A stretch of DNA of 44,916 nt from CAZFAP01 sp964516325 (GTDB lineage: Bacteria; Auribacterota; JABMQX01), in NCBI GenBank assembly GCA_964516325.1, contig CAZFAP010000013.1, positions 1-44,916 on the forward strand, read 5' to 3'. The position numbers and the translations under genes are program-made. Of this stretch, positions 8,442 through 17,050 are shown in pieces (the stretch's first letter is position 1; every line of letters starts with the position of its first letter). The notes beneath the pieces are model-generated. The model saw only the letters and a program-made list of their open reading frames with translations. It searched no databases and had not been told where the DNA came from.

Positions 8442-9706
8442 TGCCGAATGCAACTCGAAGCCTTCCGCCCTCCCCCGTGAACCGTTTCAAAGAGCGCCTC
8501 CACCCGCACCGCGATCCGCGCCGAATCCGACGGCGAGTAATCGGTCTCAATTCGCAGGTACGGCATGCCAAGCTCCTCCTCCGCGAGCCTCTTGACGCGA
8601 TAGGACTCAACGTCGTACGTGAGGCACGCCTGCCAGATCAGCTCGACGACGCACTGCGGACGATATTCGGCGGCGAGCTTTCGCAGGCTTTCGATCCGAC
8701 GGTCGTTGCGGGTCATCACGGAGCAATGAAGCCTATAGTATTTTTCCGCCAGGGCGCGCATAGGGTCATCGGGTGCGATGTCCACATCGTCGAGGATGGG
8801 CTTGAGCCCTGTGCAATTCTCCATGCAGACGATCACGCCGCCATGATCCTCGACGATGTCCACGACGCGCTCCGCGCCATGCACGATGGGCACGCCGGTC
8901 ATCAGTACGCGAACGCGCGACGACAACTCGGGCTTCGCCGCGCCATTCCCAAACAGTTCCAGGGCTGCTTGATACTGCTCAAAGTCTGCGGGGATACCCG
9001 AAATGCTGCTCTTCAGGTCGAGCAACTGACGGCCGGTCAACGGAGGCGGGTCCTTTCTCATCAGGGCCGCCAGCTCGCGGCGCAGCCGTCGCTCGCGGTT
9101 CATGACGCCAATCGCCTCACGAATCCCATCGTCTGTAATTCCAACGCCGAAACGCCTCTCCAGTTCGTTCCGAAATTTCCGAAGCTGCTCCATCCAATAA
9201 TCCAACGCGCCCGCGTCATCCTGCCTCTGCGGCAGCTCCAGGACACACATGGGACGAGATTCCGCCATCCGCTCGTACATCTTCTTCTTTCCGTCGCAGG
9301 TGGTCTCGGCCACGACGAGGTCCGCCATTTCGAGGAAGGGATTCGACTTCTGTACGTGGTAGCCGTAGGTTGACTTAATGAGCGGGCAGAGGTTCGCTGG
9401 GAGATGCTCTTCTGCCGCCGAAATGGTGCTCACCGACCCGCCGCAGAGACACACCGGCACACCGCCCGCCGCCATTATCAATTCTCGCGGCGTGTATTCG
9501 CACATGATCCCGATGATCGGACGCCCCCTTGCCTTCTCAGCGCGGGCATACTGAAGGCAGTTCTTGATCATGTTGCCGAACCAGGTCAGCGGGCACTGAC
9601 CCGCCGCATCGCGCGACGTCACCCCCGAAGCGCAGGGGGATTCCGGGGGCGAGCACGGGTCTGTCGCGTTGACGGTTATTTTCCTTTTGTCACAGCGTTC
9701 GCTCAT
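8438..9706 (-). CDS. 2-hydroxyacyl-CoA dehydratase-like subunit (HgdB/BcrC family)
   Basis: 422 residues. ATG 9706 is preferred because GGAG lies 8 bases upstream and family similarity begins soon after. It is the most canonical of the three: I-I-G-I-M-C-E-Y-T-P-R-E-L, C-P-L-I-K-S-T-Y-G-Y, T-T-C-D-G-K-K-K-M-Y-E (cluster cysteines), C-M-E-N-C-T-G and V-E-L-I-W-Q-A-C-L-T-Y. The N-terminal 35 residues are Cys-rich (D-P-C-S-P-P-E-S-P-C) and not typical. It overlaps the next gene by ATGA and follows the methyltransferase by 17 nt, so the five genes look like one operon. Substrate unknown. Confidence 0.83.
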   Translation of the reverse strand: MSERCDKRKITVNATDPCSPPESPCASGVTSRDAAGQCPLTWFGNMIKNCLQYARAEKARGRPIIGIMCEYTPRELIMAAGGVPVCLCGGSVSTISAAEEHLPANLCPLIKSTYGYHVQKSNPFLEMADLVVAETTCDGKKKMYERMAESRPMCVLELPQRQDDAGALDYWMEQLRKFRNELERRFGVGITDDGIREAIGVMNRERRLRRELAALMRKDPPPLTGRQLLDLKSSISGIPADFEQYQAALELFGNGAAKPELSSRVRVLMTGVPIVHGAERVVDIVEDHGGVIVCMENCTGLKPILDDVDIAPDDPMRALAEKYYRLHCSVMTRNDRRIESLRKLAAEYRPQCVVELIWQACLTYDVESYRVKRLAEEELGMPYLRIETDYSPSDSARIAVRVEALFETVHGGGRKASSCIRQ

Positions 9707-9723
9707 CGAACTATCTCCGTTTC

Positions 9724-10527
9724 CTACTTTTTTCGGGCGATAAAAAGCCCCTGCGCGATTTTGCCAGCATGGGCGAGCTTCTGCATGAATTGCATCTCGC
9801 CCGCGAGCGTCTGCATCAACTCCGTGTCGAAGCCGATGATCCTCAACGCGTCGTAGGTAAGCTGCATGTCGAGCATGTTCAAATAGAGGTCCACGTACGG
9901 CGCGAACCTTGCGGTGTCTTCGACGATTTTGACCTTGCATCCATTCTCCACAAGCAACGCGCGATACCCTTCCAGATCCTGCACGTTGGCAAACTTCATG
10001 AACTTGAGGAACCGTTCCGCCTCTGCATCGGTTAGTCCTGCCGGTCCTTCGATCCAATCCGTGAACGCGATTGTCCCGCCGCGCTGGACCAGCCGGGCGG
10101 CTTCCGAGACCAGCTTTGGCTTGTCAACCACGTAACACCATGCGTCCTCGCCCCAGACGAAATCGGCGACCTCGTCGGGAAGACCGCTGTCGCACACATC
10201 AGCAAGCACAAAATCTATGCGGTCCGAAAGCCGCTCCTCCTGGCAGCGGCGCCTTCCGCGCTCGACGACTTTTTCGGTGGCGTCCACGCCGGTCATTATT
10301 CTCACATTGCGGAACCGGATGAGGAACCGCATTCCGGCGCCGTTGCAACAGCACAGATCAATCCCTGTCATCCCATCGCCGATGCCGGCTTTCTCCGCGA
10401 GGTCCATCGAGGACTTGAACCCGCCGATGTGAATCTGGTGTCCCATAACCAGTTCCCAGAGGTCCCCCTCCGGTCCCCCATAGACCGCCTGCACATTCTT
10501 CAGGCCAATATTAGCTAACGCCTTCAT
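9724..10527 (-). CDS. SAM-dependent methyltransferase
   Basis: 267 residues from ATG 10527, which has GAGGAGGG 8 bases upstream. It is a class I Rossmann methyltransferase: motif I is G-I-D-L-C-C-C-N-G-A-G (unusually Cys-rich), followed by V-D-A-T-E-K-V-V-E, A-D-V-C-D and G-E-D-A-W-C-Y. The layout resembles small-molecule (glycine/sarcosine-type) methyltransferases. It is the first gene of the operon with three dehydratase-like subunits and an activator, so it may methylate their substrate or product. That link is inference from position. Confidence 0.8.
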   Translation of the reverse strand: MKALANIGLKNVQAVYGGPEGDLWELVMGHQIHIGGFKSSMDLAEKAGIGDGMTGIDLCCCNGAGMRFLIRFRNVRIMTGVDATEKVVERGRRRCQEERLSDRIDFVLADVCDSGLPDEVADFVWGEDAWCYVVDKPKLVSEAARLVQRGGTIAFTDWIEGPAGLTDAEAERFLKFMKFANVQDLEGYRALLVENGCKVKIVEDTARFAPYVDLYLNMLDMQLTYDALRIIGFDTELMQTLAGEMQFMQKLAHAGKIAQGLFIARKK

Positions 10528-10651
10528 TGGAAAGACCCTCCTCTTTCCCACATCGTTGTCCGAACCATTTCCGTTCAGCTGTCGGCCGTGAACAGCGCGC
10601 GAGCGCCCGGTCTGCAACCCGTGTTCGCTGCGTGCCTTCGGTTCAGGAAAA

Positions 10652-11602
10652 TCAGAACTCGTACTTAATGGCCACGCCCCAAGACGAATTCGCCTCGTGA
10701 TTGAGGACCGTCCCGAAGTGAGCGTATCCGCCAGCGACCGTCATGTGGTCGTTGACAATGTAGCCCGCGCAAAGCGTCCACCAATCGTCTTCGCCTCCGA
10801 CGAGACCGGGAACCGCATCGTATTCGTCCGGTTTCTGACGGTACTCCGCAGCCAGAAATAGACGGTCCGTGGCGAGAATGCAGACCGCTCCCTCGACCAC
10901 AAATTCGCGCTCATCCGTGAAGCCGAGAAGCCCGAGGTGCGCGCCTTCCGTGGACCGCAGGGTTGCGCTCAGGATCACGGGACGCGGCAGCCCTGTGACC
11001 ATCTTCGTCGCAGACAGCGTGAAATCGAACCCGTCCTTATCCTCGATGCCAATTCCCGTCAACGTTCCCATCAGGTCATCATCAATGTCTTCGATGGTAT
11101 CGTTGTACTTGTAATGCGCACCTACGGTGAGCGCGGGCAGCCAGGGCTGACCGAATTCTCCATCCCTGACCAAACCCAACCGCGCATTGAAGTTATGCAG
11201 GTCAACGGAGCGATCACCGATCCGGATTCCGGTTGCCCGCTCGATGTCCTGCGGCAAGTCGCCCATATCGAAACTATCCCATCCGTAGCCCAGCTCGAGG
11301 CGGTTCCACAACGTTTCCGTCGCCGTCAGTGCCAGCAACTGCCTTCCATTCCCCAGGTGCACGTACATCGCTCCGACGCTCGGCAAGCCTAACACGTCCC
11401 CTTCTTTTGCGGGATTTACTAAGTACGCCGAGTGCGTGCAAAAGTGTCCACCCGCTCCTTCTACGGAGTGCAGCGGCAGCGGTGGAGAAGGCTGCTCGCC
11501 ATCCTGAGCGATGGCTGTCTGCCAGATAAGTAGCGCCATCCCGACGGCAAATAACGCCTGCCTCAGATGCTTCATCCCTTTGCTTGCTTTCCAGAGCCTC
11601 AT
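10652..11602 (-). CDS. DUF3034 family outer-membrane protein
   Basis: 316 residues with a signal peptide that ends near A-I-A-Q (start 11602 has AGGGGGAACT upstream; a later Met is possible). Conserved stretches S-A-Y-L-V-N-P, L-E-L-G-Y-G, and V-D-L-H-N-F-N-A-R-L-G-L, with alternating amphipathic strands and a terminal aromatic (K-Y-E-F), fit the DUF3034 beta-barrel family. It should be exported to the outer membrane; function is unknown. It lies directly downstream of tRNA-Sec on the same strand, with 150 bases between. Confidence 0.72.
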   Translation of the reverse strand: MRLWKASKGMKHLRQALFAVGMALLIWQTAIAQDGEQPSPPLPLHSVEGAGGHFCTHSAYLVNPAKEGDVLGLPSVGAMYVHLGNGRQLLALTATETLWNRLELGYGWDSFDMGDLPQDIERATGIRIGDRSVDLHNFNARLGLVRDGEFGQPWLPALTVGAHYKYNDTIEDIDDDLMGTLTGIGIEDKDGFDFTLSATKMVTGLPRPVILSATLRSTEGAHLGLLGFTDEREFVVEGAVCILATDRLFLAAEYRQKPDEYDAVPGLVGGEDDWWTLCAGYIVNDHMTVAGGYAHFGTVLNHEANSSWGVAIKYEF

Positions 11603-11754
11603 AGTTCCCCCTTTCTTAGCTCCGAGGTTCTCGACTTGTTTGTTCGCCCTCCAACTTCCCGGGCGTCAGGTTCCTCGGCCGCGAACCCGTGCGGTCGTGG
11701 GCTTTTGTCAAAAGGTAAGCGTTGGGTCTGGTTCCTATTGGCGGGACAAAAAAA

Positions 11755-11851
11755 TGGCGGGAAGGTGTGGGAGTCGAACCCACCCGGGACTTTATCCAAG
11801 CCCCATACTGGGTTTGAAGTCCAGAGGGTCCACCGGGACCCATACCCTCCC
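11755..11851 (-). tRNA. selC: tRNA-Sec (anticodon UCA)
   Basis: 97 nt with all Sec-specific marks: 8-bp acceptor stem GGGAGGGT/ACCTTCCC, discriminator G, encoded CCA, 6-bp D stem GGGTCC/GGACCC closed by a CGGT loop, anticodon loop CTTCAAA (UCA), long variable arm, and T arm GTGGG-TTCGACT-CCCAC. Its 3' end runs straight into seven T residues, which may help end transcription. It lies 83 bases downstream of selB, so selA-selD-selB-selC are contiguous on one strand. Confidence 0.95.
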
Positions 11852-11934
11852 GCCGTCGGTCGGTCGTATGGAGGCCGCCCTGACCGGGGAGATTCGCACC
11901 CGATCCGAGACGGTGCGCGAACGCTCTCTGGCGT

Positions 11935-13878
11935 CTATCGCACGACATGTTTATCCCCTTCTCGTCTCGTAAAGCCAATGTTATCGAAGTGCTCCAGAAG
12001 CGCCAAGGCATATTTGCGGGAGATTCCAAGCCTGTCGCGCAGCTCGCCCACCGTAATGCTCTGGTTGGCGCGCAGGTGCTCGGCGACGAATTTGTGCACA
12101 GTCTGCAAATGCTCCGCGTGGTACGTCACCTTCTCACTGATGCGGACCAGGCGCTCTTGCTCGATCAAGCAGGTCATCAAATTGCCAAACGTATCATGGC
12201 TGACCCCAATCGCCTTTCGGACATCCTCCTCCAGCGGCGGAGCGAGTCCGGCTTCCTTGAAAGCTTCCTCTATTCGGTGCGCGAGCTGCTGTTCGACAGG
12301 CTTCAGCTTGATCTCGTATCCGACAAGCCCGATCTTCGCACCCTTCTTGTAAATTTTCTCCTCACGTGACAGGCCCTGAATCGTGGCTTCAAACGTCTGC
12401 CTGTCGGTGATCTTCGTGAACTGCGACTGGAGGTCCGCCAGCGGCATCAGAAGGCGGTAGGGATGCTTGGCAAGATAGGCTTCTATCGCGTCGAGCAATT
12501 TTGCCGTCAGTTCCACGTAGTACTTCGCGTGAATGTGCCGCTCTGCCGGAACGGCGCCCGGGGTCGCCGCTCCAATCCTCAGCAAGTTCCCCGCATCCCG
12601 AAGGTAACCGATCGCCTTGCTGACTTCATCCTCTCTCTCGCCAAGGCTGGTCGCAACCTCGCCCGCCGATCGAGGCGCGAAGCCCCCCTTCAGGAACATC
12701 TGCTCGACAGCGTATTCGAGGGAGCCCTCGAGCTGCTCCAGCCCGCCGACGGCTTCATCATCGAACCGCTTATGCTTGGACGGCGCCGCGTCGAGGACCT
12801 GCCCGCCGCCAATCGTCCGCAGCGGAGAAAACGTGCGGACGATGAATCGGTCCTTTGGCAGCGCAACGGTCGGGGATTCCAATACAAACTGCGCCAGACC
12901 GGTCTCCCCCGGAAGCAGTTTCTCTCGGTCGAGCAAAACGACCCGGCAAATGACCTCGTCCGTTCCGATGTGGAGTCTCAGGCGGCTTCGGTTCTTGAGT
13001 TCGCTCTCGGCGCTCTTGAGCAAGAAAAGCCGGGCATCGAGTCGCGTCGTCGGAGTCAACGACCCCGGCGCCCCGGCGCACTGCCCTCGCCGCAATTGCT
13101 CCTTCTTGACATCCTGAAGGTTTATCGCGGTCCTTCTTCCAATGCACGATTCCCGCGCGCTCTGATTATGAATCTGTATTCCCCGTACCTTCGCGACAAG
13201 CCCATCGGGGAAAATCTCCACCTTCTCGCCAACCTCCAGCCTCCCGGATAATATCGTCCCCGCCACGACGATGCCGAATCCGGGCATGGTGAACACCCGG
13301 TCAACCGGCATCCGAAAGACCCCGCTGTCCGGGCGCTCCCTGACCTTTTCGGCGACGGAGAAAAGCGCGGTCTTGACCTGATCAACACCGTCGCCCGTTA
13401 GCGACGACACCGGGATGACCGGCGCATCAGCCAAAAACGTTCCTTCCACAAAATTCCTGATCTCGTTTGTCAGTTCCCTGATACGCTCCTGATCTACCAG
13501 GTCCTTTTTCGTCAGGGCGACGATGCCGGTCTCGATTCCGAGAAGCTGCAAAATGTCCAGGTGCTCTACGGTCTGAGGGCTGATCCCATCGTCGGCGGCG
13601 ATCACGAGAAGAGCCGCGTCAATGTTGCTTGCTCCGGCGACCATCGTCCGGACGAGCTTCTCATGTCCGGGCACGTCTATGAACACGATTTGCCTGTCGA
13701 AGCCGGGCGTCTCCATGAAAACAAAACCAAGTTCGATGGTGATTCCTCGTCGCTTCTCTTCGGGGAGAGTATCGGCGTCAATTCCCGTCAATGCTTTCAC
13801 CAACGCGGTCTTGCCATGGTCAATGTGCCCAGCGGTGCCGATGATTACCTGCCTGGGTTCCGGGATTGCCATGCTCAT
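11935..13878 (-). CDS. selB: selenocysteine-specific elongation factor SelB
   Basis: 647 residues. The GTPase domain starts with G1 at 17-24 (G-H-I-D-H-G-K-T), followed by D-V-P-G-H-E and a T-K-K-D type G4. Next come EF-Tu-like domains II-III and a C-terminal region of winged helices (about 400-647), which binds the SECIS hairpin in bacteria. It brings Sec-tRNA to the ribosome at UGA codons followed by a SECIS. Its ATG overlaps the selD stop (ATGA at 13875-13878). Length matches SelB (about 610-650). Its clients are likely the UGA-containing genes described in this window. Confidence 0.96.
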   Translation of the reverse strand: MSMAIPEPRQVIIGTAGHIDHGKTALVKALTGIDADTLPEEKRRGITIELGFVFMETPGFDRQIVFIDVPGHEKLVRTMVAGASNIDAALLVIAADDGISPQTVEHLDILQLLGIETGIVALTKKDLVDQERIRELTNEIRNFVEGTFLADAPVIPVSSLTGDGVDQVKTALFSVAEKVRERPDSGVFRMPVDRVFTMPGFGIVVAGTILSGRLEVGEKVEIFPDGLVAKVRGIQIHNQSARESCIGRRTAINLQDVKKEQLRRGQCAGAPGSLTPTTRLDARLFLLKSAESELKNRSRLRLHIGTDEVICRVVLLDREKLLPGETGLAQFVLESPTVALPKDRFIVRTFSPLRTIGGGQVLDAAPSKHKRFDDEAVGGLEQLEGSLEYAVEQMFLKGGFAPRSAGEVATSLGEREDEVSKAIGYLRDAGNLLRIGAATPGAVPAERHIHAKYYVELTAKLLDAIEAYLAKHPYRLLMPLADLQSQFTKITDRQTFEATIQGLSREEKIYKKGAKIGLVGYEIKLKPVEQQLAHRIEEAFKEAGLAPPLEEDVRKAIGVSHDTFGNLMTCLIEQERLVRISEKVTYHAEHLQTVHKFVAEHLRANQSITVGELRDRLGISRKYALALLEHFDNIGFTRREGDKHVVR

Positions 13879-15464
13879 TTCTTCCCCATGATTGTGTTGT
13901 AGAACATCATGACGGGCGCCCCACCAAACGCGATCCCCATCCAGACCGCTTCGTTGATCTCGCTGTCGCTTATGCCGAGGGAGCGAGCCTTATCCGCATG
14001 AATCTTCACGCACGGCTCGCACTTCGCTACGACGGATAGGGCGATAGCAATCAGTTCCTTGTTGCGAAGGCTGATATCGCCTTCGGAAATGACGGCGCCC
14101 ATGAACGCGGAGAATTTCTCCTTCATCTTCGCGGTATCTGCGACGGCCGACACATCAGGCGGCGAGGCACAGCATTCTGCCTGGGCTGCCGGTTGGCAAC
14201 AAGCGCTGCTCGACGCCGCAACCACCTTAGCTCCCTCCTTCGTTTCGACGACCCTCGGAGATGCACTGTCCTGCTTCTTCTTGACCAAGATTCTCCCTCC
14301 CGATTTCGAAACAACCTTGCCGATTCTTGACGCATGCTCAACACCCGCATCTCTCAGGCGGGCGAGGAGCGACTCCGATTTCTCCTCGGCGATCGCCATA
14401 AGGAGTCCGCCCGAGGTCTGCGGATCGTAAAGGAGGTTCTCCAGGTCCTCGCTCACACCACCTCCGATGCTGACGTACTGCGACGCGTACTCCTTGTTTC
14501 GCTCGATTGCTCCGGAGACCACGCCCTGTCGGATCAAATCGAGGGCTTCGCCGAATATCGGTATCTCGTCAGCGTATAGCTCGACGGTTACTCCGCTTTG
14601 ATAAACCATCTCGCCGAGATGCCCCAGAAGCCCGAACCCGGTAACATCCGTCGCGGCAGAGACGCCCATCTCGACCATCATCTCGGCGGCAACGTTGTTG
14701 AGTTCGACCATGGAGCGACTAATCGCCGCCATCGCCCCGGGCGATGCCTTATCCATCTGGTTCGCAAAACTGATTACCCCGACCCCGATTGGCTTCGTGA
14801 GCACCAGAATGTCCCCCGGCTTCAGGCTGCTGTTCGTGACAATTCTCGACGGATGAATGACGCCCGTCACCGCGAAACCGAACTTGATCTCCTCGTCCTT
14901 GATGCTGTGTCCGCCGATGACGACCACGCCCGCCTCGCTCATTTTATCAATCCCACCGCGGAGAATCTGGCTCATGACCTTGTGGCTCAGTTTCTCGATG
15001 GGGAAACCGATGATCGAGAGAGCCGTCAGCGGCTTCCCGCCCATAGCATAGATGTCGCTGACCGAATTGGCTGCCGCGATTTGCCCGAAGGTATAAGGGT
15101 CATCAACGCCCGGCGTGAAGACGTCCACGGATTGGACCAGAGCCTCATCGCCGTTCAGGAGAAAGACGCCCGCATCGTCGCACGTGCTGGAGCTCACAAG
15201 CACACGCGGGTCCAAAATCTCCGGAAAACCCGCGAGCACTTTCTTGAGGTCACTCTGGTTGATCTTCGATGCGCAGCCAGCGTTCTCGACGAATTTCGTC
15301 AGCTTCACGTCTTCCACGGCGTCGTCGAGGCGCTCGCCCGCGCACAGGCAGACATTCCTTTCCTTGAGCAGCTCGCACGGGCAAGCCTGTTTCGGGTTAC
15401 AGATGCAGTGCCCGAGCCTCATCGAGCGCTGCATGATGCGTTTTCGTTTCTCGATATCAATCAT
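13875..15464 (-). CDS. selD: selenide, water dikinase SelD fused to a C-terminal AhpD/CMD-like domain
   Basis: 529 residues against about 350 for ordinary SelD. Residues 19-42 form a Cys-rich stretch with three CxC pairs (C-I-C, C-P-C, C-L-C). The SelD core follows, with active-site C64 and K67 in A-G-C-A-S-K and the AIRS-type segments V-D-V-F-T-P, N-S-V-S-D-I-Y-A-M-G-G and T-D-V-T-G-F-G. After a Cys-containing linker (A-C-C-Q-P, E-C-C-A), residues from about 446 match a carboxymuconolactone decarboxylase/AhpD-like domain with C482-E-P-C485 and H489. SelD makes selenophosphate from selenide and ATP. The extra domain may reduce or hand over selenium (inference). It overlaps selA and selB by ATGA. 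Confidence 0.93.
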   Translation of the reverse strand: MIDIEKRKRIMQRSMRLGHCICNPKQACPCELLKERNVCLCAGERLDDAVEDVKLTKFVENAGCASKINQSDLKKVLAGFPEILDPRVLVSSSTCDDAGVFLLNGDEALVQSVDVFTPGVDDPYTFGQIAAANSVSDIYAMGGKPLTALSIIGFPIEKLSHKVMSQILRGGIDKMSEAGVVVIGGHSIKDEEIKFGFAVTGVIHPSRIVTNSSLKPGDILVLTKPIGVGVISFANQMDKASPGAMAAISRSMVELNNVAAEMMVEMGVSAATDVTGFGLLGHLGEMVYQSGVTVELYADEIPIFGEALDLIRQGVVSGAIERNKEYASQYVSIGGGVSEDLENLLYDPQTSGGLLMAIAEEKSESLLARLRDAGVEHASRIGKVVSKSGGRILVKKKQDSASPRVVETKEGAKVVAASSSACCQPAAQAECCASPPDVSAVADTAKMKEKFSAFMGAVISEGDISLRNKELIAIALSVVAKCEPCVKIHADKARSLGISDSEINEAVWMGIAFGGAPVMMFYNTIMGKK

Positions 15465-16879
15465 GACTGGGGCTCCCTCTTCCTCAGCAACTTCCTAACG
15501 GCATCCTCAACAAGAGCATCCTCGTCGGGCTGGACGGTGCGGAAGTCGAACAGGACTGTCTCCTTATGAACTCTGACAACGATTGGCGGGTCGCTGAAAC
15601 GCAGCTTCCTCGCAAGGTCCCCGGTTGAGAAAGACACCGGTCGCACGCTGAGCAGTTTCGTGGGCACGGTCTCCGTCGGGACCGAGCCGCTGCCGACCTG
15701 CGTGGCGCCGTCCACAACCCGGATTTCCGCTCCTTTCCCGTCGAGGTCGCTCAATGCTTGCGCAACCGCTTTTGCTCTTCTTTCCAGCTCGTCCAGCGTC
15801 AGGGACAACATTCTGTACGTGGGATGCTCCTCGCGCAGTTTCTTGCGGTTGAGGAAGAGCCGCAGCGTCGCCTCCATGCCAGCGACTGTCATCTTCCCGA
15901 TGCGGAATGCGCGAGCCAGCGGGTTCTTCCGGATTCTCTCTATCGTCTTCGCCTTCCCGACGATGACTCCGGACTGTGGCCCTCCGATGAGCTTGTCGCC
16001 GCTGAAACAAGCTACGTCCACTCCAGCTCTGATGCTGTCCTGGACCAGCGGCTCGGTCTCCAGACCGAATTCCTTGAGGTCGAGAAGCGCCCCGCTGCCC
16101 AGGTCGTCAATCACCGGGAGAGTGTGCTTTTTCGCCAGCTCGACCAATTCCTCGATGGAGGGCTGCTCGGTGAATCCGACAATCCGATAATTGCTCTGAT
16201 GAACCCGCAAGATCGCGCCCGTGTTTTCGTTGATGGCAGCGGCATAATCTTTCAGGTGCGTCTTGTTCGTCGTGCCGACCTCCCTGAGAATTGCCCCGCT
16301 CGTCTCCATCACCTCGGGCATGCGAAAGGAGCCTCCGATCTCGACGAGCTGCCCGCGCGAAACGATGACCTCCTTCCCTTTCGCCAGCGTGTTGAGGATG
16401 AGCATCGTCGCCGCGGCATTGTTGTTCACGACGGTGGCTGCTTCCGCTCCCGTCAATTCACACAAAAGGCCGTTCAGATGGGAATCGCGATGTCCTCGCT
16501 CGCCCGTCTCCAAATCTATCGCCAGAGTGCAGTACCCTCTTATGACATCGTTGACGGCATCCACCGCTTTCGGCGCGAGCATGGCTCGCCCGAGACCGGT
16601 GTGGAGGATTACGCCGGTGGCATTCACTGCATAGCGCAGAGAAGGCGTGGACTTGCGCTGGAGATGCGCAGCGATTCGCTCGATTATCTTCTCGGCACAG
16701 ATGTCTTCGAGGGTCAGCGAGCCGCCCTCCTTCACCAGCTCTAACCTGAGCTCATCAAGGACAGTGCGAACGGCGCTCACGAGACCGTCCCGACCGTACT
16801 CGTTCTCCAGCGGCTCGACCCCGGTGTTGCTCAGCAACTCATCCACCGACGGAAGATTTCGCAACAAGTCCTTTCTCAA
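15461..16879 (-). CDS. selA: L-seryl-tRNA(Sec) selenium transferase SelA
   Basis: 472 residues starting at TTG 16879 with AAAGGAGAAGGAT just upstream. It is a PLP enzyme of fold type I; the PLP lysine is K296 in C-F-S-G-D-K-L-I-G-G. Other family marks are N-A-T-G-V-I-L-H-T-G-L-G-R, N-N-A-A-A and E-V-G-T-T-N-K-T. It converts Ser-tRNA(Sec) to Sec-tRNA(Sec) with selenophosphate. It is the first gene of selA-selD-selB, and a terminator separates it from the selenoprotein array upstream. Confidence 0.96.
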   Translation of the reverse strand: MRKDLLRNLPSVDELLSNTGVEPLENEYGRDGLVSAVRTVLDELRLELVKEGGSLTLEDICAEKIIERIAAHLQRKSTPSLRYAVNATGVILHTGLGRAMLAPKAVDAVNDVIRGYCTLAIDLETGERGHRDSHLNGLLCELTGAEAATVVNNNAAATMLILNTLAKGKEVIVSRGQLVEIGGSFRMPEVMETSGAILREVGTTNKTHLKDYAAAINENTGAILRVHQSNYRIVGFTEQPSIEELVELAKKHTLPVIDDLGSGALLDLKEFGLETEPLVQDSIRAGVDVACFSGDKLIGGPQSGVIVGKAKTIERIRKNPLARAFRIGKMTVAGMEATLRLFLNRKKLREEHPTYRMLSLTLDELERRAKAVAQALSDLDGKGAEIRVVDGATQVGSGSVPTETVPTKLLSVRPVSFSTGDLARKLRFSDPPIVVRVHKETVLFDFRTVQPDEDALVEDAVRKLLRKREPQS

Positions 16880-16910
16880 ATCCTTCTCCTTTTTACCAGC
16901 CCTTTTTCTC

Positions 16911-16936
16911 AGACAGGATAACAGGATAGACAGGAT
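16911..16936. repeat. short imperfect ACAGGAT tandem repeat
   Basis: Three ACAGGAT units within 26 bases between selA and the array terminator. Similar ACAGGAT-rich spacers are, from memory, common in PVC and deltaproteobacterial genomes. Confidence 0.35.
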
Positions 16937-16940
16937 GATC

Positions 16941-16962
16941 CCCCGCCTTTCGGCGGGGTTTT
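16941..16962 (+). terminator. hairpin with short T tract, plus-strand reading
   Basis: CCCCGCC-TTTC-GGCGGGG followed by TTTT. No plus-strand gene feeds it, so it may simply back up the minus-strand terminator nearby. Confidence 0.35.
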
Positions 16963-16991
16963 CCTGTCCACTTTCTCCGGTTCAGCGCGAC

Positions 16992-17020
16992 AAAAAGAGG
17001 ATTGGCCTTTCGGCCAATCC
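16992..17020 (-). terminator. rho-independent terminator at the end of the selenoprotein array
   Basis: A 9-bp perfect stem GGATTGGCC/GGCCAATCC with a 4-base loop, then TCTTTTTG in the minus direction, 31 bases after the stop of the last array gene and upstream of selA. Confidence 0.8.
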
Positions 17021-17050
17021 TCGTCGCAGAGACTCTATTCTCTTTTTGCG

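Noticed and set aside
8438..8453. C-I-R-Q before the TGA of the dehydratase-like subunit as a Sec site
   Set aside because: The TGA overlaps the next ATG in a normal operon junction and the frame beyond has no family similarity.
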